Shown here one piece after another: positions 1 to 9,610 of a stretch of 64,000 nt of DNA (positions are counted from its first letter, which is position 1; each line of letters opens with the position of its first letter). The DNA is taken from contig NZ_JAOEEA010000002.1 in the NCBI RefSeq assembly GCF_029837695.1, forward strand, positions 62,001 to 126,000, read 5' to 3'. The translations under genes were made by a program, and so were the position numbers. The notes beneath the pieces are model-generated. The model did no database searches and had not been told where the DNA came from. It worked only from the letters and a program-made list of their open reading frames with translations. This DNA comes from Pseudomonas sp. GD04019. Its GTDB lineage: Bacteria > Pseudomonadota > Gammaproteobacteria > Pseudomonadales > Pseudomonadaceae.

Positions 1-352
1 TGCCACACAGAACCGGCAGGATGCGGTGAAGCAACTGGCAGCGGAGTGTGATGTGGTGCTGGTGGTTGGCAGTCCAAATAGCTCCAATTCCAATCGCTTG
101 CGCGAGCTGGCCGAGCGTATCGGCACGCCGGCCTACCTAATCGATGGGGCTGAGGATCTTCGCTCGGAGTGGTTTGAGGGGGAGGCGATAGTTGGTATCA
201 CGGCTGGTGCTTCGGCTCCAGAGGTACTTGTGCAGGGTGTTATTCGGCAGTTAGGGAATTGGGGCGCTAGTAATACCCAGGAGCTGCTAGGCCGCCCCGA
301 GAACGTAGTTTTTTCAATGCCGAAGGAACTACGCGTTAAGGCGTTGGATTAG
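1..352 (+). CDS. ispH: 4-hydroxy-3-methylbut-2-enyl diphosphate reductase IspH, C-terminal part
   Basis: This is the 3' end of ispH; the reading frame is open through the left edge, with codons starting at base 2. IspH is the iron-sulfur enzyme of the last step of the MEP isoprenoid pathway, making IPP and DMAPP. The visible 116 residues contain the family stretch ATQNRQDAV, then [13 protein letters not shown] and [10 protein letters not shown], which form the C-terminal substrate-binding domain and carry one cluster-linked region. The stop is at 350-352 and overlaps the tail of the convergent fimT-like gene by 17 bases. ispH next to minor-pilin genes is the usual Pseudomonas order. Identity is certain; only the N-terminus is missing. 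Confidence 0.96.
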   Translation, partial: ATQNRQDAVKQLAAECDVVLVVGSPNSSNSNRLRELAERIGTPAYLIDGAEDLRSEWFEGEAIVGITAGASAPEVLVQGVIRQLGNWGASNTQELLGRPENVVFSMPKELRVKALD

Positions 353-851
353 TACATTTGGTGTTGTTTGGCTCGCTTGCACGCCGGACACGCCCAATCT
401 TGCTTATGATCAATTCGTAACTGCTTGCAGAGCCTGCTTGGCACACACTGAAGGTGCCTGCTTGAAAACCTCCACTCTGCAGGATGGCTCGCCCGTTTGG
501 TAGAAAGTGAACGCCATTCTGTAGCGTGCTGGTGGCGGTGATATGGGACGAACGAGCACCTTGTTCGGCAATCACTTTTGGTGAGTCTTCGGCTCTCATG
601 CTGCGATTGGGGTCGATGTAGATGCGCCAGCCGCTCCCCCAGGTATTGTTTACTGCTTGGATGGTGGTGGCCTGCCCGGTTGTTACGGCGTGAAGGCGGG
701 CCTGCTGTAATGCACCATGCAGCAAACTCGCATCACTAATCGCCCTTTCCCGGTTGATTAATGTCTTCGTACTTGGCGCGGCGATCATCATGATCATCGA
801 AACGATAGCGAGCGTCGCGAATAGCTCTACGAGCGAGAATCCCTTCTCCAT
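336..851 (-). CDS. fimT: FimT/GspH-like type IV minor prepilin
   Basis: This 171-residue protein starts [10 protein letters not shown]: a very short leader ending in Gly, then Phe at mature position 1 and Glu at mature position 5, the signature of a class III (type IV) prepilin cut by PilD. A hydrophobic helix follows (residues 5-24), then a helix with ALQQARLHA typical of the GspH/FimT family. The C-terminal part has two cysteines (SVCQ, TKCT) that could form the disulfide loop of minor pilins. The gene points away from fimU, and its 3' end overlaps ispH by 17 bases. It is probably a minor pilin priming T4P assembly or binding DNA, as FimT does elsewhere. Family is certain; the symbol rests on context and similarity. 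Confidence 0.8.
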   Translation of the reverse strand: MEKGFSLVELFATLAIVSMIMMIAAPSTKTLINRERAISDASLLHGALQQARLHAVTTGQATTIQAVNNTWGSGWRIYIDPNRSMRAEDSPKVIAEQGARSSHITATSTLQNGVHFLPNGRAILQSGGFQAGTFSVCQAGSASSYELIISKIGRVRRASEPNNTKCTNPTP

Positions 852-969
852 ATCTGCCTTCCTTGGTTGTTACCGGTGGTCGTTAGAATGTGCCCGGCCA
901 TCCTCTGGCGTGTTGCGTTGCGCTTAGGGCGAAATAAAGTGTAGGCGAGTATTCAGGGTGGATTTTCCC

Positions 970-1473
970 ATGCGTGTGCAGAAGGGTTTCACATTGGTCG
1001 AGCTGATGGTGGTGATTGCGGTGCTCGCGGCTTTCGTGACAATTGCGCTGCCTGCTTTCGCTGACTTGATGCGTGGAGTGCGAGCATCGAGCGATGTCAG
1101 CGCGATCACCACAGCGTTGTCCTTGGCTCGTTCCGAAGCGGTTAAGCGGAATCAGCGGGCATGCGTATCTTCGGCGTCATGGGCGGCGGGCTGGGAGGTT
1201 AAGCAAGATGCCACTGGTAATGGCAGCTGCAGCGACTCAGGCGATACCCTTGTGCGTACTTTTAGAGGAGTTGCATCGGGCGCCACGTTAGAGGTGAAGC
1301 GAAGCGGATCCTCAATAACCGAGGTTGTTTATGAGGGTTCCGGCCGTCAGTCCGGAGGTGATGTGGTGTTGGCATATCGCTCCGTCGGTGGCGCTTGCAG
1401 TGCAGCTCGTGATCGCGATCTGACGGTGGGATCTACGGGCAGAACAAAAGTTGAGGTATGCACAGCACCATGA
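970..1473 (+). CDS. fimU: FimU/FimT-like minor prepilin, first gene of the minor pilin operon
   Basis: This 167-residue type IV prepilin starts MRVQKGFTLVELMVV: six-residue leader ending in Gly, Phe+1, Glu+5. I chose the ATG at 970 over an in-frame GTG at 958 because a purine-rich AGGGTGG lies 8 bases upstream and it gives the usual short leader. The GspH-type helix LARSEAVKRN follows. Cysteines in RACVS, GSCSD, GACSA and VEVCTAP suggest two disulfides. In this operon FimU normally joins PilV, PilW, PilX and PilE in the priming complex at the pilus tip. It overlaps pilV by 4 bases. FimT and FimU are close relatives, so the symbol is positional. Confidence 0.8.
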   Translation: MRVQKGFTLVELMVVIAVLAAFVTIALPAFADLMRGVRASSDVSAITTALSLARSEAVKRNQRACVSSASWAAGWEVKQDATGNGSCSDSGDTLVRTFRGVASGATLEVKRSGSSITEVVYEGSGRQSGGDVVLAYRSVGGACSAARDRDLTVGSTGRTKVEVCTAP

Positions 1474-1934
1474 TCAAGGACTCGCTTAAGCGACAGAGTG
1501 GATTCACCCTGATCGAAGTTCTGGTTTCCATTGTGATATTGGCGATTGGCTTGTTGGGGTTGGCTGCCATGCAATTGCAGTCTCTTAAATATACGCAAGG
1601 CTCGCAGTGGCGCTCACAAGCAAATTTCCTAGCCTATGACATTGTTGAGCGAATTCGAGCTAATCGGGAGAATGTAGATAGTTATGTAATTGCAATGTCT
1701 GCTGCAAAGCCCAGTGCACGCACCCCAATGGCTAATGATGATTTGTACTCTTGGTTGGATCAGCTGGAGACGTCAATTCCTGGCGGTGATGGGGCCGTCC
1801 AATGGGCTAGTGCAACGCGAACTCTGACTGTCGTGATTGAGGCGGACGACCAAGCCAGGATTAAGCAGTCAGGCTCCGCGGCGGCGAGTAAGACCCAGTT
1901 CACCTTTGTAACACGACTGGATCCACTCATATGA
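1470..1934 (+). CDS. pilV: Type IV pilus modification/minor pilin PilV
   Basis: This 154-residue prepilin has a leader ending QSG followed by FTLIEVLVSIVILAIGLL, with Phe+1 and Glu+5, then GLAAMQLQSLKYTQ, the conserved PilV segment that continues into SQWRSQA and ANFLAYDIVERIRANR. I prefer the ATG at 1470, whose ATGA overlaps the fimU stop, over the in-frame ATG at 1458, where a GAGG lies too close to act as a ribosome site. PilV is a minor pilin of the priming complex needed for T4P assembly and for display of PilY1. Its stop also forms an ATGA overlap with pilW, so the operon looks translationally coupled. Confidence 0.9.
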   Translation: MIKDSLKRQSGFTLIEVLVSIVILAIGLLGLAAMQLQSLKYTQGSQWRSQANFLAYDIVERIRANRENVDSYVIAMSAAKPSARTPMANDDLYSWLDQLETSIPGGDGAVQWASATRTLTVVIEADDQARIKQSGSAAASKTQFTFVTRLDPLI

Positions 1935-2683
1935 TAAATGTACCCAAGGTGTCCGTGCTGCGTGGTCAGCAAGGTATAGGTTTGATCGAGCTAATGATTG
2001 CTATTACCTTGAGTCTTGTCATTGGTGGGGCGGTCATACAGGTTTTCCTGAGCCAGCGGCAAACATTCCGCACTCAAGATGATATGGCGAGAGTCCAAGA
2101 AAATGCCCGATTTGCCTTTGAGCAAATAGCCAAAGATATACGGCAGGTTGGCTACTGGGGATGTTCTAGGAAGGCGCAAATTGTCAATGATACCGGCAAC
2201 TCTTCATACAATTCGATAAATGATACCGCGCTTGTAGAAAACTCAGGGGTTCTCTCCCTAATGTTCGTGGGGGCTCATCCAATTGGTACTGTTAATGCGG
2301 TCGATTTTTCCGGCGTCGGGACGCCGCGCGTGGTAGCTGACTGTACTAGGGCGTCAATTTTTTCTGGACAAACTATCCCTGTAGGTTATCCGCCCGAGGC
2401 TTCTATCTATGTGCTCTCAAGTGTTGATTATTCTATTTCAGGGAGCGGTCTAATGCGCGGCACTGAGAACATAATCGACTCTGGCGTAAGGAGCATCTCA
2501 TTCCGTTATGGGGTTTCTGGCGCTACCGGGTGGGCCGAGAGCTACCAGCCTGCTTCGGCTGTAGCTGCAGCTGCGAAGTGGTCCTCTGTTGTCAGTGTTG
2601 AAGTCACATTGACCTTGAGAGGCGACACTGTTGGTGATCAGATATTCAAGTCGGTTGTTGCTGTTCGCAACCGTCTACCTTGA
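1931..2683 (+). CDS. pilW: Type IV pilus minor pilin PilW
   Basis: This 250-residue protein has the PilW-type N-terminus [20 protein letters not shown] with Glu at mature position 5, followed by the characteristic FLSQRQTFRTQDD and ARVQENARFAFEQIAKDIR helix and VGYWGC. A GIGL junction instead of GF is common in PilW. The rest is a beta-rich globular domain ending VVAVRNRLP, also typical. PilW works with PilX, PilV, PilE and FimU as the tip/priming complex and is needed to present PilY1. The gene overlaps pilV by 4 bases and is 9 bases from pilX. Confidence 0.92.
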   Translation: MINVPKVSVLRGQQGIGLIELMIAITLSLVIGGAVIQVFLSQRQTFRTQDDMARVQENARFAFEQIAKDIRQVGYWGCSRKAQIVNDTGNSSYNSINDTALVENSGVLSLMFVGAHPIGTVNAVDFSGVGTPRVVADCTRASIFSGQTIPVGYPPEASIYVLSSVDYSISGSGLMRGTENIIDSGVRSISFRYGVSGATGWAESYQPASAVAAAAKWSSVVSVEVTLTLRGDTVGDQIFKSVVAVRNRLP

Positions 2684-2692
2684 GAGGATCAT

Positions 2693-3097
2693 ATGTTCGA
2701 GTCAAAGCAGAATGGTTCGGCGCTTATTATTTGTATGGTGTTTTTATTGTTATTAACCATACTGGGTATTTCCTCCATGCAGTCGTCCACTATGCAGGAG
2801 AAGATGGTAGGTAACGCTGTGGAGGAGAATAGAGCATTCCAGATGGCGGAGGGTGCTCTGCGAGAGGGTGAACAATATGTTGAGAGCAATAGTGCTTACA
2901 GCTCGACAACTGCCATGAGTTTGCCGCAGGCGGGTTCTGTGCCTAGTGGGGGTGGGTGGGCGGCATCCACTGCTAAAGCATATTACCATGTGCAGAAGAT
3001 TGCTTACGCAAATTCTGTTTTTCTTATTACAGCTATTGGTTATGGCATTGATAATAATGCGCGTGTTGTCTTGCAGTCCACATATCGCCCTAACTAG
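2693..3097 (+). CDS. pilX: Type IV pilus minor pilin PilX
   Basis: This 134-residue protein has the PilX N-terminal pattern: a short positive leader, then GSALIICMVFLLLLTILGI as membrane helix, followed by QSSTMQEKMVGNAVEEN and RAFQMAEGALREGE. PilX-type proteins lack a canonical GFxxxE junction and are recognised by this EKM...AF.MAE...R helix. The ribosome site is probably the AGAGGAT just before the ATG. PilX is part of the minor-pilin complex that carries PilY1, and pilY1 starts 16 bases downstream. At 134 residues it is somewhat short, with a reduced C-terminal domain. Confidence 0.88.
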   Translation: MFESKQNGSALIICMVFLLLLTILGISSMQSSTMQEKMVGNAVEENRAFQMAEGALREGEQYVESNSAYSSTTAMSLPQAGSVPSGGGWAASTAKAYYHVQKIAYANSVFLITAIGYGIDNNARVVLQSTYRPN

Positions 3098-3113
3098 GAA
3101 GAGATGAAGAAAG

Positions 3114-6100
3114 ATGAAAGGTACATTTTCTGCTCGGGTCTTCGTCTCTTTTACGCTTACGGCGGGTGTCGGCTTGTCGAGCATGCCCGTGTCTGCGGCT
3201 ACTGATATTGCCACGGAACCGCTGTATACCTCCCGCACTGTGACGCCGCTGAATATGTTGGTGATGGGGCGTGATCATAAGCTTTATTATGAGGCCTATA
3301 ATGATGCCTCGGATCTTGATGGCGATGGTGTGGTCGATATTCGGTTCAAGCCATCAATTACCTACTTTGGCTACTTTGATTCGGCCACCTGCTATGACTG
3401 GGATAGCAGTGCGGAAATATTTGTTCCAAAGTCTCGCCCAGCTGACGCTCTGAGGCGTTGCATTGTTGCAAGTGGTGGTGAGTGGAGTGGGAATTTCCTT
3501 AACTACGTGGCTACTTCCCGTATAGATGCCTTGCGTAAAGTGTTGTATGGCGGATATAGGCGAGTAGACCGGGCGGACAATAATACGGTGCAGACCGTGT
3601 TGGAGCGCAGTTATACCCCGCAAGACGGGCATAGCTGGGGAAAAGAATACAAAAGTCTTGCAGTCGATGGCTATAGTATTACGGACTACACACCTCTCGC
3701 TCAGCCGGCCTCTAATGCACGCCATCTTTTTGCGAGCGTGAACCTAAATACCGATACTACAAAGCCCCTGATTAGGGTCTTGACTAACTCGACTAGACGT
3801 ATATGGGAGTGGGTGTCGAAAGAAGCGCCTGTTGCTGGCGATACCTGTATTAACCCGGCGGGAAATTGTGTTGTGTCTGCTGGGGTAGACGGAACCCGCC
3901 CTGCCACAGCTTCCGAATTTACGGCGCTGATAAATAAATTTTCTGACCAAGTTATCTATGGTCCTGTCTCCCGCACCAAGATCGATAAGCGTGTAAGTGG
4001 CGCGGAAACCCTGCCAGGAACTGGCGCTTCTCAGCTTGGGCAGCAGGATAACTATATCAGCGTACTGAATGGCAGGCTGGTGGTTGCCCAGGCGGGTAAT
4101 TATCAGTTCGCTATTAATGGCGATGATGCTGTCGACTTCACAATTGAGGGGGTCGGTAGTTTTGGCTGGTATAATGGTCATGGTGCGCAGGATACGACCG
4201 ATTCAAATTCGGTCATATCGAATTGGAGTAACAAATCACCGGTTATCCCTCTTGCGGTGGGGGAGTACTCAGTGGTCTTTCGCCATGAAGAAGGGGCGGG
4301 GGGTGACTCGTATCAGTTAGCATGGAAGCGCCCTAGTCAAAACTGGCAAGTAGTCCCGGAAAGCGTTGGTAGCGGTGCCGGGTTGAAGAATGTCCAGCTA
4401 ACAGTTTTCGGGCGCACTATTCCTGCATCTGTAATGACGGATTACGTGGCAAGAGTGCAGGTTTGCAAGGTCGGGCTTCTAGAAGATAATTGTACGCGAT
4501 ATGTTCGCCGAGTTAGTGGGGTTGACCGCGAATCCTTTAAGCCAGAGGGGATATTGCAGCAGTACGGTGGTGGAGCTACTCCCAAAATGCTATTCGGGCT
4601 GCTGACAGGGAGCCACGTAAATAACACTCGTGGTGGCGTAATTCGGCGGGAGGTATCTAACATCTCTGACGAAATTGACTCGACTACAGGTCAATTTGTT
4701 TCGACGGTGAACGGCGTTATCGGCTCTATCAATAAATTGAAAATTGTTGGTTATAATGGCTCTTATTCCGGCTGCGGCTTGTTGGCGCGTGCAATTGGTA
4801 ATAATGAATGTCATATGTGGGGGAATCCTATCTCCGAAATGATGTATGAGGCAGTTCGCTATTTCGCTGGTAGAGGCGGGCCAACTAGTAGTTTTACGTA
4901 TTCGAGTTCCACTCATGACAGCGCACTTGGATTGGCTCAACCAACTGCCACATGGACGAACCCATACTCCAAGCCTGGTGTGCAGTCGTGTTCTGTTCCA
5001 GTTCAAACTGTTATTTCCGATATTAATCCATCTTATGATACTGATGATCTTCCTGGCAGTTACTGGAATCCATCGTTCACCACAGATTTGACAGGTTTGA
5101 ATGTAGGGGCATTGGGGGATGCGATTTGGCAGTATGAAATAGGAGGAGACAAGAATATCTTCATTGGCGAGACTAATGGAGATGCAACTTCAGGGCCAAC
5201 GGCCAAGATTGCAAAGACTTTCAAGAATACTCGTGGACTTTCTCCCGAAGAGCCCACTAAGCGTGGTGGCTATTACGCTGCTAGTGTGGCTTATCACGGC
5301 TTGACAACCGACCTTAACGCCCGTTCTGGCCAGCAGAGGATGAGTACATATGCAATCGCCCTAGCATCGCCTCTTCCGGAGTTCAAGATTCCCGTCGGTG
5401 GGAACACCGTAACGTTAGTTCCATTTGCAAAATCTGTTAAGTATGGCGGCGACGCGGCATGGAATACCTACGCACCCACCAATACTATTGTTGACTTTTA
5501 TGTGGAGTCCATTGCGGCAGATGCCAGAAGCGGTGTCTTCAGGGTTAACTTCGAAGACGTAGAGCAGGGTAACGACCATGATATGGATGCTATTGCCCGC
5601 TACAGTTATCAAGTTGATGCTAATAATAAACTTACTATTTCGATGAGTTCTGACTATGCTGCCGGTGGAGTGGTGCAGCACATGGGGTATGTTATTTCTG
5701 GTACCACCACCGATGGCGTGTTCTTGGAAGTAAGGGATGTGGACACTGCTGAGGCCGATGATTACCTCCATCCTCTGGACACTCCACCGGGGCGCTTGCC
5801 TGGCCAGCAGCGCACTACCACCAAACTTCCACTGCAGGCAACGCGCGAATTCACTGCCAGCTCAACCCCAGCGGCAACCTTGCTCAAAGATCCGTTGTGG
5901 TATGCGGCTAAGTGGGGTGGATTCAATGATAAGAACGCCAATGCCCGACCGGATCTGAAGGAGGAGTGGACTAGCTCGCTGGCACTTAATCCTAATCCCG
6001 ACAATTATTTCTTGGTTACCAATGCCTTGAAGTTGCGTGACCAGTTAGATAAGGCGTTCAGTGAGATTCTGCGCTCTCTTTCTTCTTCGTCGGCTGCTGC

Positions 6101-8030
6101 GGCAAGTACAGGGCAGTTTGTCGAAGGTAAGAGTCAAGTCGTCCAGGCCCGCTTCCGCACATCTAACTGGTCTGGTGAGCTAGTTGGTTACGAAATTCTC
6201 AGCAATAGTCAGATAGGAAATATTGTTTGGAACTCGTCTGAGCGTGTACCTGCGTTCGGTGATCGAAATATCAGAACATTGAATACGATATTGGGCGGAG
6301 GCATGTCGTTCACTTGGTCGAATTTGAGCCCTGATCAGCAGAGTAATTTGCTTGTTGGTCCTGTTGCCAATTCGGTCGCGCAAGAAAGGCTGGATTATTT
6401 AAGGGGTAATAGTACTAGAGAGCAGCGCTTTGGTGGCCCCTTCCGTGATCGTGTTAATGGAGTGATCGGTGATATCACCAATTCAGATCCTGTATATGTC
6501 GATAATCTAGAGTCCCGGCTTGCCTATGTCCCTACGTCTGATAGGACTGACTATGCTACTTTCCGAGATGGATTGGCTAATCGTCCCGAAATGGTTTACG
6601 CAGGTACTAATGCCGGTTTGCTGCATGGCGTCTGTGCGCTTAATTGCGGAACTGGCACTCCGGTAGGTACGGAATTACTGGCTTATGTACCAAGTACGAT
6701 TATTCCGGGTATGTACGAGCTGACATTGCCGTCCTATAGGCATAAATATTATGTTGATGGCCCCAGTGCGGTCAGTGATGCAAAGATAGGTAGTGCATGG
6801 AAGACGGTCCTGCTGGGGGCGCTTGGCGCTGGTGGGAAAGGCCTGTATGCGCTTGATGTGACCAACCCCAAGGCATTTGGAAACTCTAGTGTGCTATGGG
6901 AATTCGAACCAAAGACAGAAGCCGCTGACCTGGGGGTTGGTATGAGCGCTACCGACATGGGTTATACCATTGGTAAGCCGCAAATTGCTCGAGTTAAAGC
7001 GGGCAATAAGTCGGTGGCGATATTTTCCAACGGCTATAACGGTGCAAGTGGTCGTGCATCGTTGCTGGTCGTAGATCTGGCCACCGGGCGCTTGATTAAG
7101 CGCATGCGTGTTAGTGGGCTCGGCCAGTCTTTGGCGGCACCCGCCCTTCTGGATCGAGATAATGATGGTTATGTGGACTATGTTTATGCTGGTGATGATG
7201 CCGGAAAGCTATGGCGGTTTAACCTGACTGCGTCCGATATTTCAGGCTGGGACGTTGATCTGTCTGGTCGACCACTATTGGAGACTGAGGGCGGTCAACC
7301 AATTACTTCGGCTCCCGCGCTCTATACAACAGCAGATAATAAACTCATGGTTTATGTTGGTACTGGTCGGTATATGGGGGTTACCGATAAACAAGACAGC
7401 ACAGTGCAAGCAATGTATGCCGTTCAGGATAAGTATTTAGATGGGACGCCTTTTAGTTCATCCACTACCTTATCGGACCTTGTAGAGCAAACGATAATCT
7501 ATGAGGTTGATAATGCTCCTCTGGTAGGTGGGACCAGCGCAGGGTTTGCCATTCGCGTGACCTCAGCCAACGAAGTTGACTATGCCACCAAGATGGGCTG
7601 GTTTATCAGGCTTAAACCGCCGGCGCCAGCTGGAGGGCTGGGTGAGCGTGTCAACGCCTCTGCAGTTGTGCGCCATGGCCGATTGATCTTTACGACGCTG
7701 ATTCCGCCAGTTGATACCTGTGAATTTGGTGGTTCTGGCTGGCTGATGGAGATGGACGCTGTCAGTGGTAAGCGCTTTAATGATTCCGTACTGGACTTGA
7801 ATGAAGATGGTCAGATCGATGAGAGGGATATGTATAAGTTGTCCAATGATGAGAAATATTCGATTGGCGGAAGAAAATTTGATGAGTTGATTCGTCCGCC
7901 AGCTTTTGTGGGCTTTGGCGATAAAGAAGGTAAATATATTTCTGGCTCAAGTGGTGGTCTGACCAAAGTTTGGGAAAAGGGCGGGGCGACACTGGTTCGT
8001 GGTCGTTTGTCTTGGCAGCAACTTGAGTAA
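3114..8030 (+). CDS. pilY1: Type IV pilus tip adhesin/biogenesis factor PilY1, enlarged, with PA14-like insert
   Basis: This 1638-residue secreted protein has a signal peptide (first ~28 residues, ending VSAA). Near residue 68 is an acidic loop LDGDGVVD. A region at about 308-423 has the pattern of a PA14 domain: [17 protein letters not shown], then [19 protein letters not shown] and LAWKRP. The C-terminal third (from about residue 1130) is the PilY1 beta-propeller: [25 protein letters not shown] and, near 1346, the calcium loop [15 protein letters not shown], equivalent to the loop controlling retraction in P. aeruginosa. A second calcium-like loop, [12 protein letters not shown], lies near 1561. 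I see no von Willebrand A MIDAS motif. P. aeruginosa PilY1 is about 1160 residues, so this one is far larger. Base composition is more AT-rich than in clpB and its neighbours. Confidence 0.93.
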   Translation: MKGTFSARVFVSFTLTAGVGLSSMPVSAATDIATEPLYTSRTVTPLNMLVMGRDHKLYYEAYNDASDLDGDGVVDIRFKPSITYFGYFDSATCYDWDSSAEIFVPKSRPADALRRCIVASGGEWSGNFLNYVATSRIDALRKVLYGGYRRVDRADNNTVQTVLERSYTPQDGHSWGKEYKSLAVDGYSITDYTPLAQPASNARHLFASVNLNTDTTKPLIRVLTNSTRRIWEWVSKEAPVAGDTCINPAGNCVVSAGVDGTRPATASEFTALINKFSDQVIYGPVSRTKIDKRVSGAETLPGTGASQLGQQDNYISVLNGRLVVAQAGNYQFAINGDDAVDFTIEGVGSFGWYNGHGAQDTTDSNSVISNWSNKSPVIPLAVGEYSVVFRHEEGAGGDSYQLAWKRPSQNWQVVPESVGSGAGLKNVQLTVFGRTIPASVMTDYVARVQVCKVGLLEDNCTRYVRRVSGVDRESFKPEGILQQYGGGATPKMLFGLLTGSHVNNTRGGVIRREVSNISDEIDSTTGQFVSTVNGVIGSINKLKIVGYNGSYSGCGLLARAIGNNECHMWGNPISEMMYEAVRYFAGRGGPTSSFTYSSSTHDSALGLAQPTATWTNPYSKPGVQSCSVPVQTVISDINPSYDTDDLPGSYWNPSFTTDLTGLNVGALGDAIWQYEIGGDKNIFIGETNGDATSGPTAKIAKTFKNTRGLSPEEPTKRGGYYAASVAYHGLTTDLNARSGQQRMSTYAIALASPLPEFKIPVGGNTVTLVPFAKSVKYGGDAAWNTYAPTNTIVDFYVESIAADARSGVFRVNFEDVEQGNDHDMDAIARYSYQVDANNKLTISMSSDYAAGGVVQHMGYVISGTTTDGVFLEVRDVDTAEADDYLHPLDTPPGRLPGQQRTTTKLPLQATREFTASSTPAATLLKDPLWYAAKWGGFNDKNANARPDLKEEWTSSLALNPNPDNYFLVTNALKLRDQLDKAFSEILRSLSSSSAAAASTGQFVEGKSQVVQARFRTSNWSGELVGYEILSNSQIGNIVWNSSERVPAFGDRNIRTLNTILGGGMSFTWSNLSPDQQSNLLVGPVANSVAQERLDYLRGNSTREQRFGGPFRDRVNGVIGDITNSDPVYVDNLESRLAYVPTSDRTDYATFRDGLANRPEMVYAGTNAGLLHGVCALNCGTGTPVGTELLAYVPSTIIPGMYELTLPSYRHKYYVDGPSAVSDAKIGSAWKTVLLGALGAGGKGLYALDVTNPKAFGNSSVLWEFEPKTEAADLGVGMSATDMGYTIGKPQIARVKAGNKSVAIFSNGYNGASGRASLLVVDLATGRLIKRMRVSGLGQSLAAPALLDRDNDGYVDYVYAGDDAGKLWRFNLTASDISGWDVDLSGRPLLETEGGQPITSAPALYTTADNKLMVYVGTGRYMGVTDKQDSTVQAMYAVQDKYLDGTPFSSSTTLSDLVEQTIIYEVDNAPLVGGTSAGFAIRVTSANEVDYATKMGWFIRLKPPAPAGGLGERVNASAVVRHGRLIFTTLIPPVDTCEFGGSGWLMEMDAVSGKRFNDSVLDLNEDGQIDERDMYKLSNDEKYSIGGRKFDELIRPPAFVGFGDKEGKYISGSSGGLTKVWEKGGATLVRGRLSWQQLE

Positions 8031-8055
8031 TTATTCCAGTTCTATCGAGGTGTTT

Positions 8056-8487
8056 GTGGAACCTAAAACTTCGTCGGGATTCACCCTTATTGAGTTGATG
8101 ATAGCGATTGTTATAATCGGTGTCTTGGTTGCTATAGCTATGCCGATCTATCAAGAATATATAAAGAAGTCTCGAAGAGCAGAGGCCGCAGCAGTGCTGA
8201 CTGAGGCGGCTCAGCGGTTAGAGGTTTTCTACTCGCAGAATGGTCGCTACTGCGACACAAGCGCTTGCGCGAGTATTGCGCCCGTATTTCAAGCCTCTAT
8301 TCCAGCGAGCGGTACTGCTTATTATAATGTTGGCGCCTCCGCTATTACTGCTACAAGTTACACGTTGAATGCTGCGCCAGTAGGTGCAATGGTTGGCGAT
8401 GAGTGTGGAACTTTTACCATTACGCAGGCCGGGCAAACTTCGGTGTCGGGGGGGAGTCTAGGGGCGGCAGCCTGTTGGCGGCGCTAA
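8056..8487 (+). CDS. pilE: Type IV pilus minor pilin PilE
   Basis: This 143-residue prepilin has leader MEPKTSSG, then [18 protein letters not shown] with Phe+1 and Glu+5. The N-terminal helix continues [15 protein letters not shown], then [18 protein letters not shown], the PilE hallmark. Four cysteines (YCDTSAC, DECGTF, AACWRR) can form the two conserved disulfides. The GTG at 8056 is chosen because a GAGG lies 5 bases upstream and it gives an eight-residue leader; the frame is open further upstream into the end of pilY1. PilE is a minor pilin of the priming complex. No pilY2 lies between pilY1 and pilE, unlike in P. aeruginosa. thiO follows after 27 bases. Confidence 0.9.
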   Translation: MEPKTSSGFTLIELMIAIVIIGVLVAIAMPIYQEYIKKSRRAEAAAVLTEAAQRLEVFYSQNGRYCDTSACASIAPVFQASIPASGTAYYNVGASAITATSYTLNAAPVGAMVGDECGTFTITQAGQTSVSGGSLGAAACWRR

Positions 8488-8514
8488 AGTGATGCGCTAT
8501 TTGGAGGCGAGCCT

Positions 8515-9606
8515 TTGAGAGTGGTTTGTGTGGGTGGTGGCATCGTCGGCATGCTTTCCACTCTGTTCTTGGCTCGCGCTGGTATTGACGTAGTGCTGAC
8601 CGAGATTGGATCGTTTGGGGGGGAGTCCTCTTGGGCTGGGGGTGGTATTGTTTCTCCCCTGTATCCTTGGCGTTACGACTCAGCCGTTACTGCATTAGCA
8701 AGGTGGTCGCAAGCTTTCTATCCTATCTTGGCTCGACAGCTTCATGTGCAAGCAAACCTTGATCCTGAAGTGTATGTAAGTGGTTTGTATTGGCTGGATT
8801 TGGATGATGATGCTGATGCCCTAGCGTGGTCTGAACGTGAGGGTGCAGGATTAGAGCAGGTTGATATACGGTCTGTGCGCTTGGCAGTCCCGGCCTTGGC
8901 ACTCGATTATGAGCGCGCAATATATATGGCGAATGCTGCCAATGTGCGCAATCCTAGATTGCTTAAGGCGCTACGTCATGCTTTGCAATCAATGCCTAAT
9001 GTTTCCCTGCGAGAGCATTGCGATGTTACTGGCTTTATTCGAAGTGGGTGTCGCATATCCGGAGTTCATTCATCGCATGGCGACATACACGCAGATCAGG
9101 TAGTTGTCTGCGCGGGAGCATGGAGCGGTAATTTGATGAGCGGACTTGGTCCTGTTCTACCGATCGCTCCAGTTAAAGGGCAAATGATTCTTTACAAGTG
9201 CTCGAAAGATTTCTTGTCCTCTATGGTTTTGATGCGCGGGCGCTACGCGATTCCACGGCGTGATGGGCATATCCTAGTGGGTAGTACGCTGGAATATGTA
9301 GGTTTTGACAAGACGCCTACTGATGAAGCCTTGCAATGTCTTCGAGCTTCGGCAGAACAACTGTTGCCAGCGTTGGCTGGCTCGCCTGTGGTTGGCCATT
9401 GGGCCGGCTTGAGGCCGGGCTCGCCACATGGAGTTCCTTTCATTGGTGGGGTGCCGGCCTTTCCAGGCCTTTGGCTCAATTGTGGTCACTACCGGAATGG
9501 ATTGGTGCTAGCGCCCGCATCTTGCCAATTGTTAGCTGATCTTATTCTTGGGCGTGAACCAATAGTTGACCCGGCGCCGTATTGTCCCGCAGGGCGATTT
9601 GGCTAA
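8515..9606 (+). CDS. thiO: Glycine oxidase ThiO (FAD-dependent)
   Basis: This 363-residue flavoprotein oxidises glycine to the imine that feeds thiazole synthesis in thiamine biosynthesis. The N-terminus RVVCVGGGIVGMLSTLFLAR is the FAD Rossmann fold, with the acidic TE ending the second strand. GGESSWAGGGIVSPLYPWRY is the ThiO substrate-side segment, and the C-terminus has GHWAGLRPGSPHGVPFIGG and NCGHYRNGLVLAPAS, both diagnostic. The start is TTG at 8515, supported by GGAGG about 8 bases upstream. It lies directly behind pilE and may be read from the minor pilin operon. Its convergent neighbour is pilR. Confidence 0.93.
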   Translation: MRVVCVGGGIVGMLSTLFLARAGIDVVLTEIGSFGGESSWAGGGIVSPLYPWRYDSAVTALARWSQAFYPILARQLHVQANLDPEVYVSGLYWLDLDDDADALAWSEREGAGLEQVDIRSVRLAVPALALDYERAIYMANAANVRNPRLLKALRHALQSMPNVSLREHCDVTGFIRSGCRISGVHSSHGDIHADQVVVCAGAWSGNLMSGLGPVLPIAPVKGQMILYKCSKDFLSSMVLMRGRYAIPRRDGHILVGSTLEYVGFDKTPTDEALQCLRASAEQLLPALAGSPVVGHWAGLRPGSPHGVPFIGGVPAFPGLWLNCGHYRNGLVLAPASCQLLADLILGREPIVDPAPYCPAGRFG

Positions 9607-9610
9607 AGCC

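Noticed and set aside
852..957. AlgR-type site before the minor pilin operon, as in P. aeruginosa fimU
   Set aside because: Only a weak likeness (ccggtggtc near 880); not enough to call.
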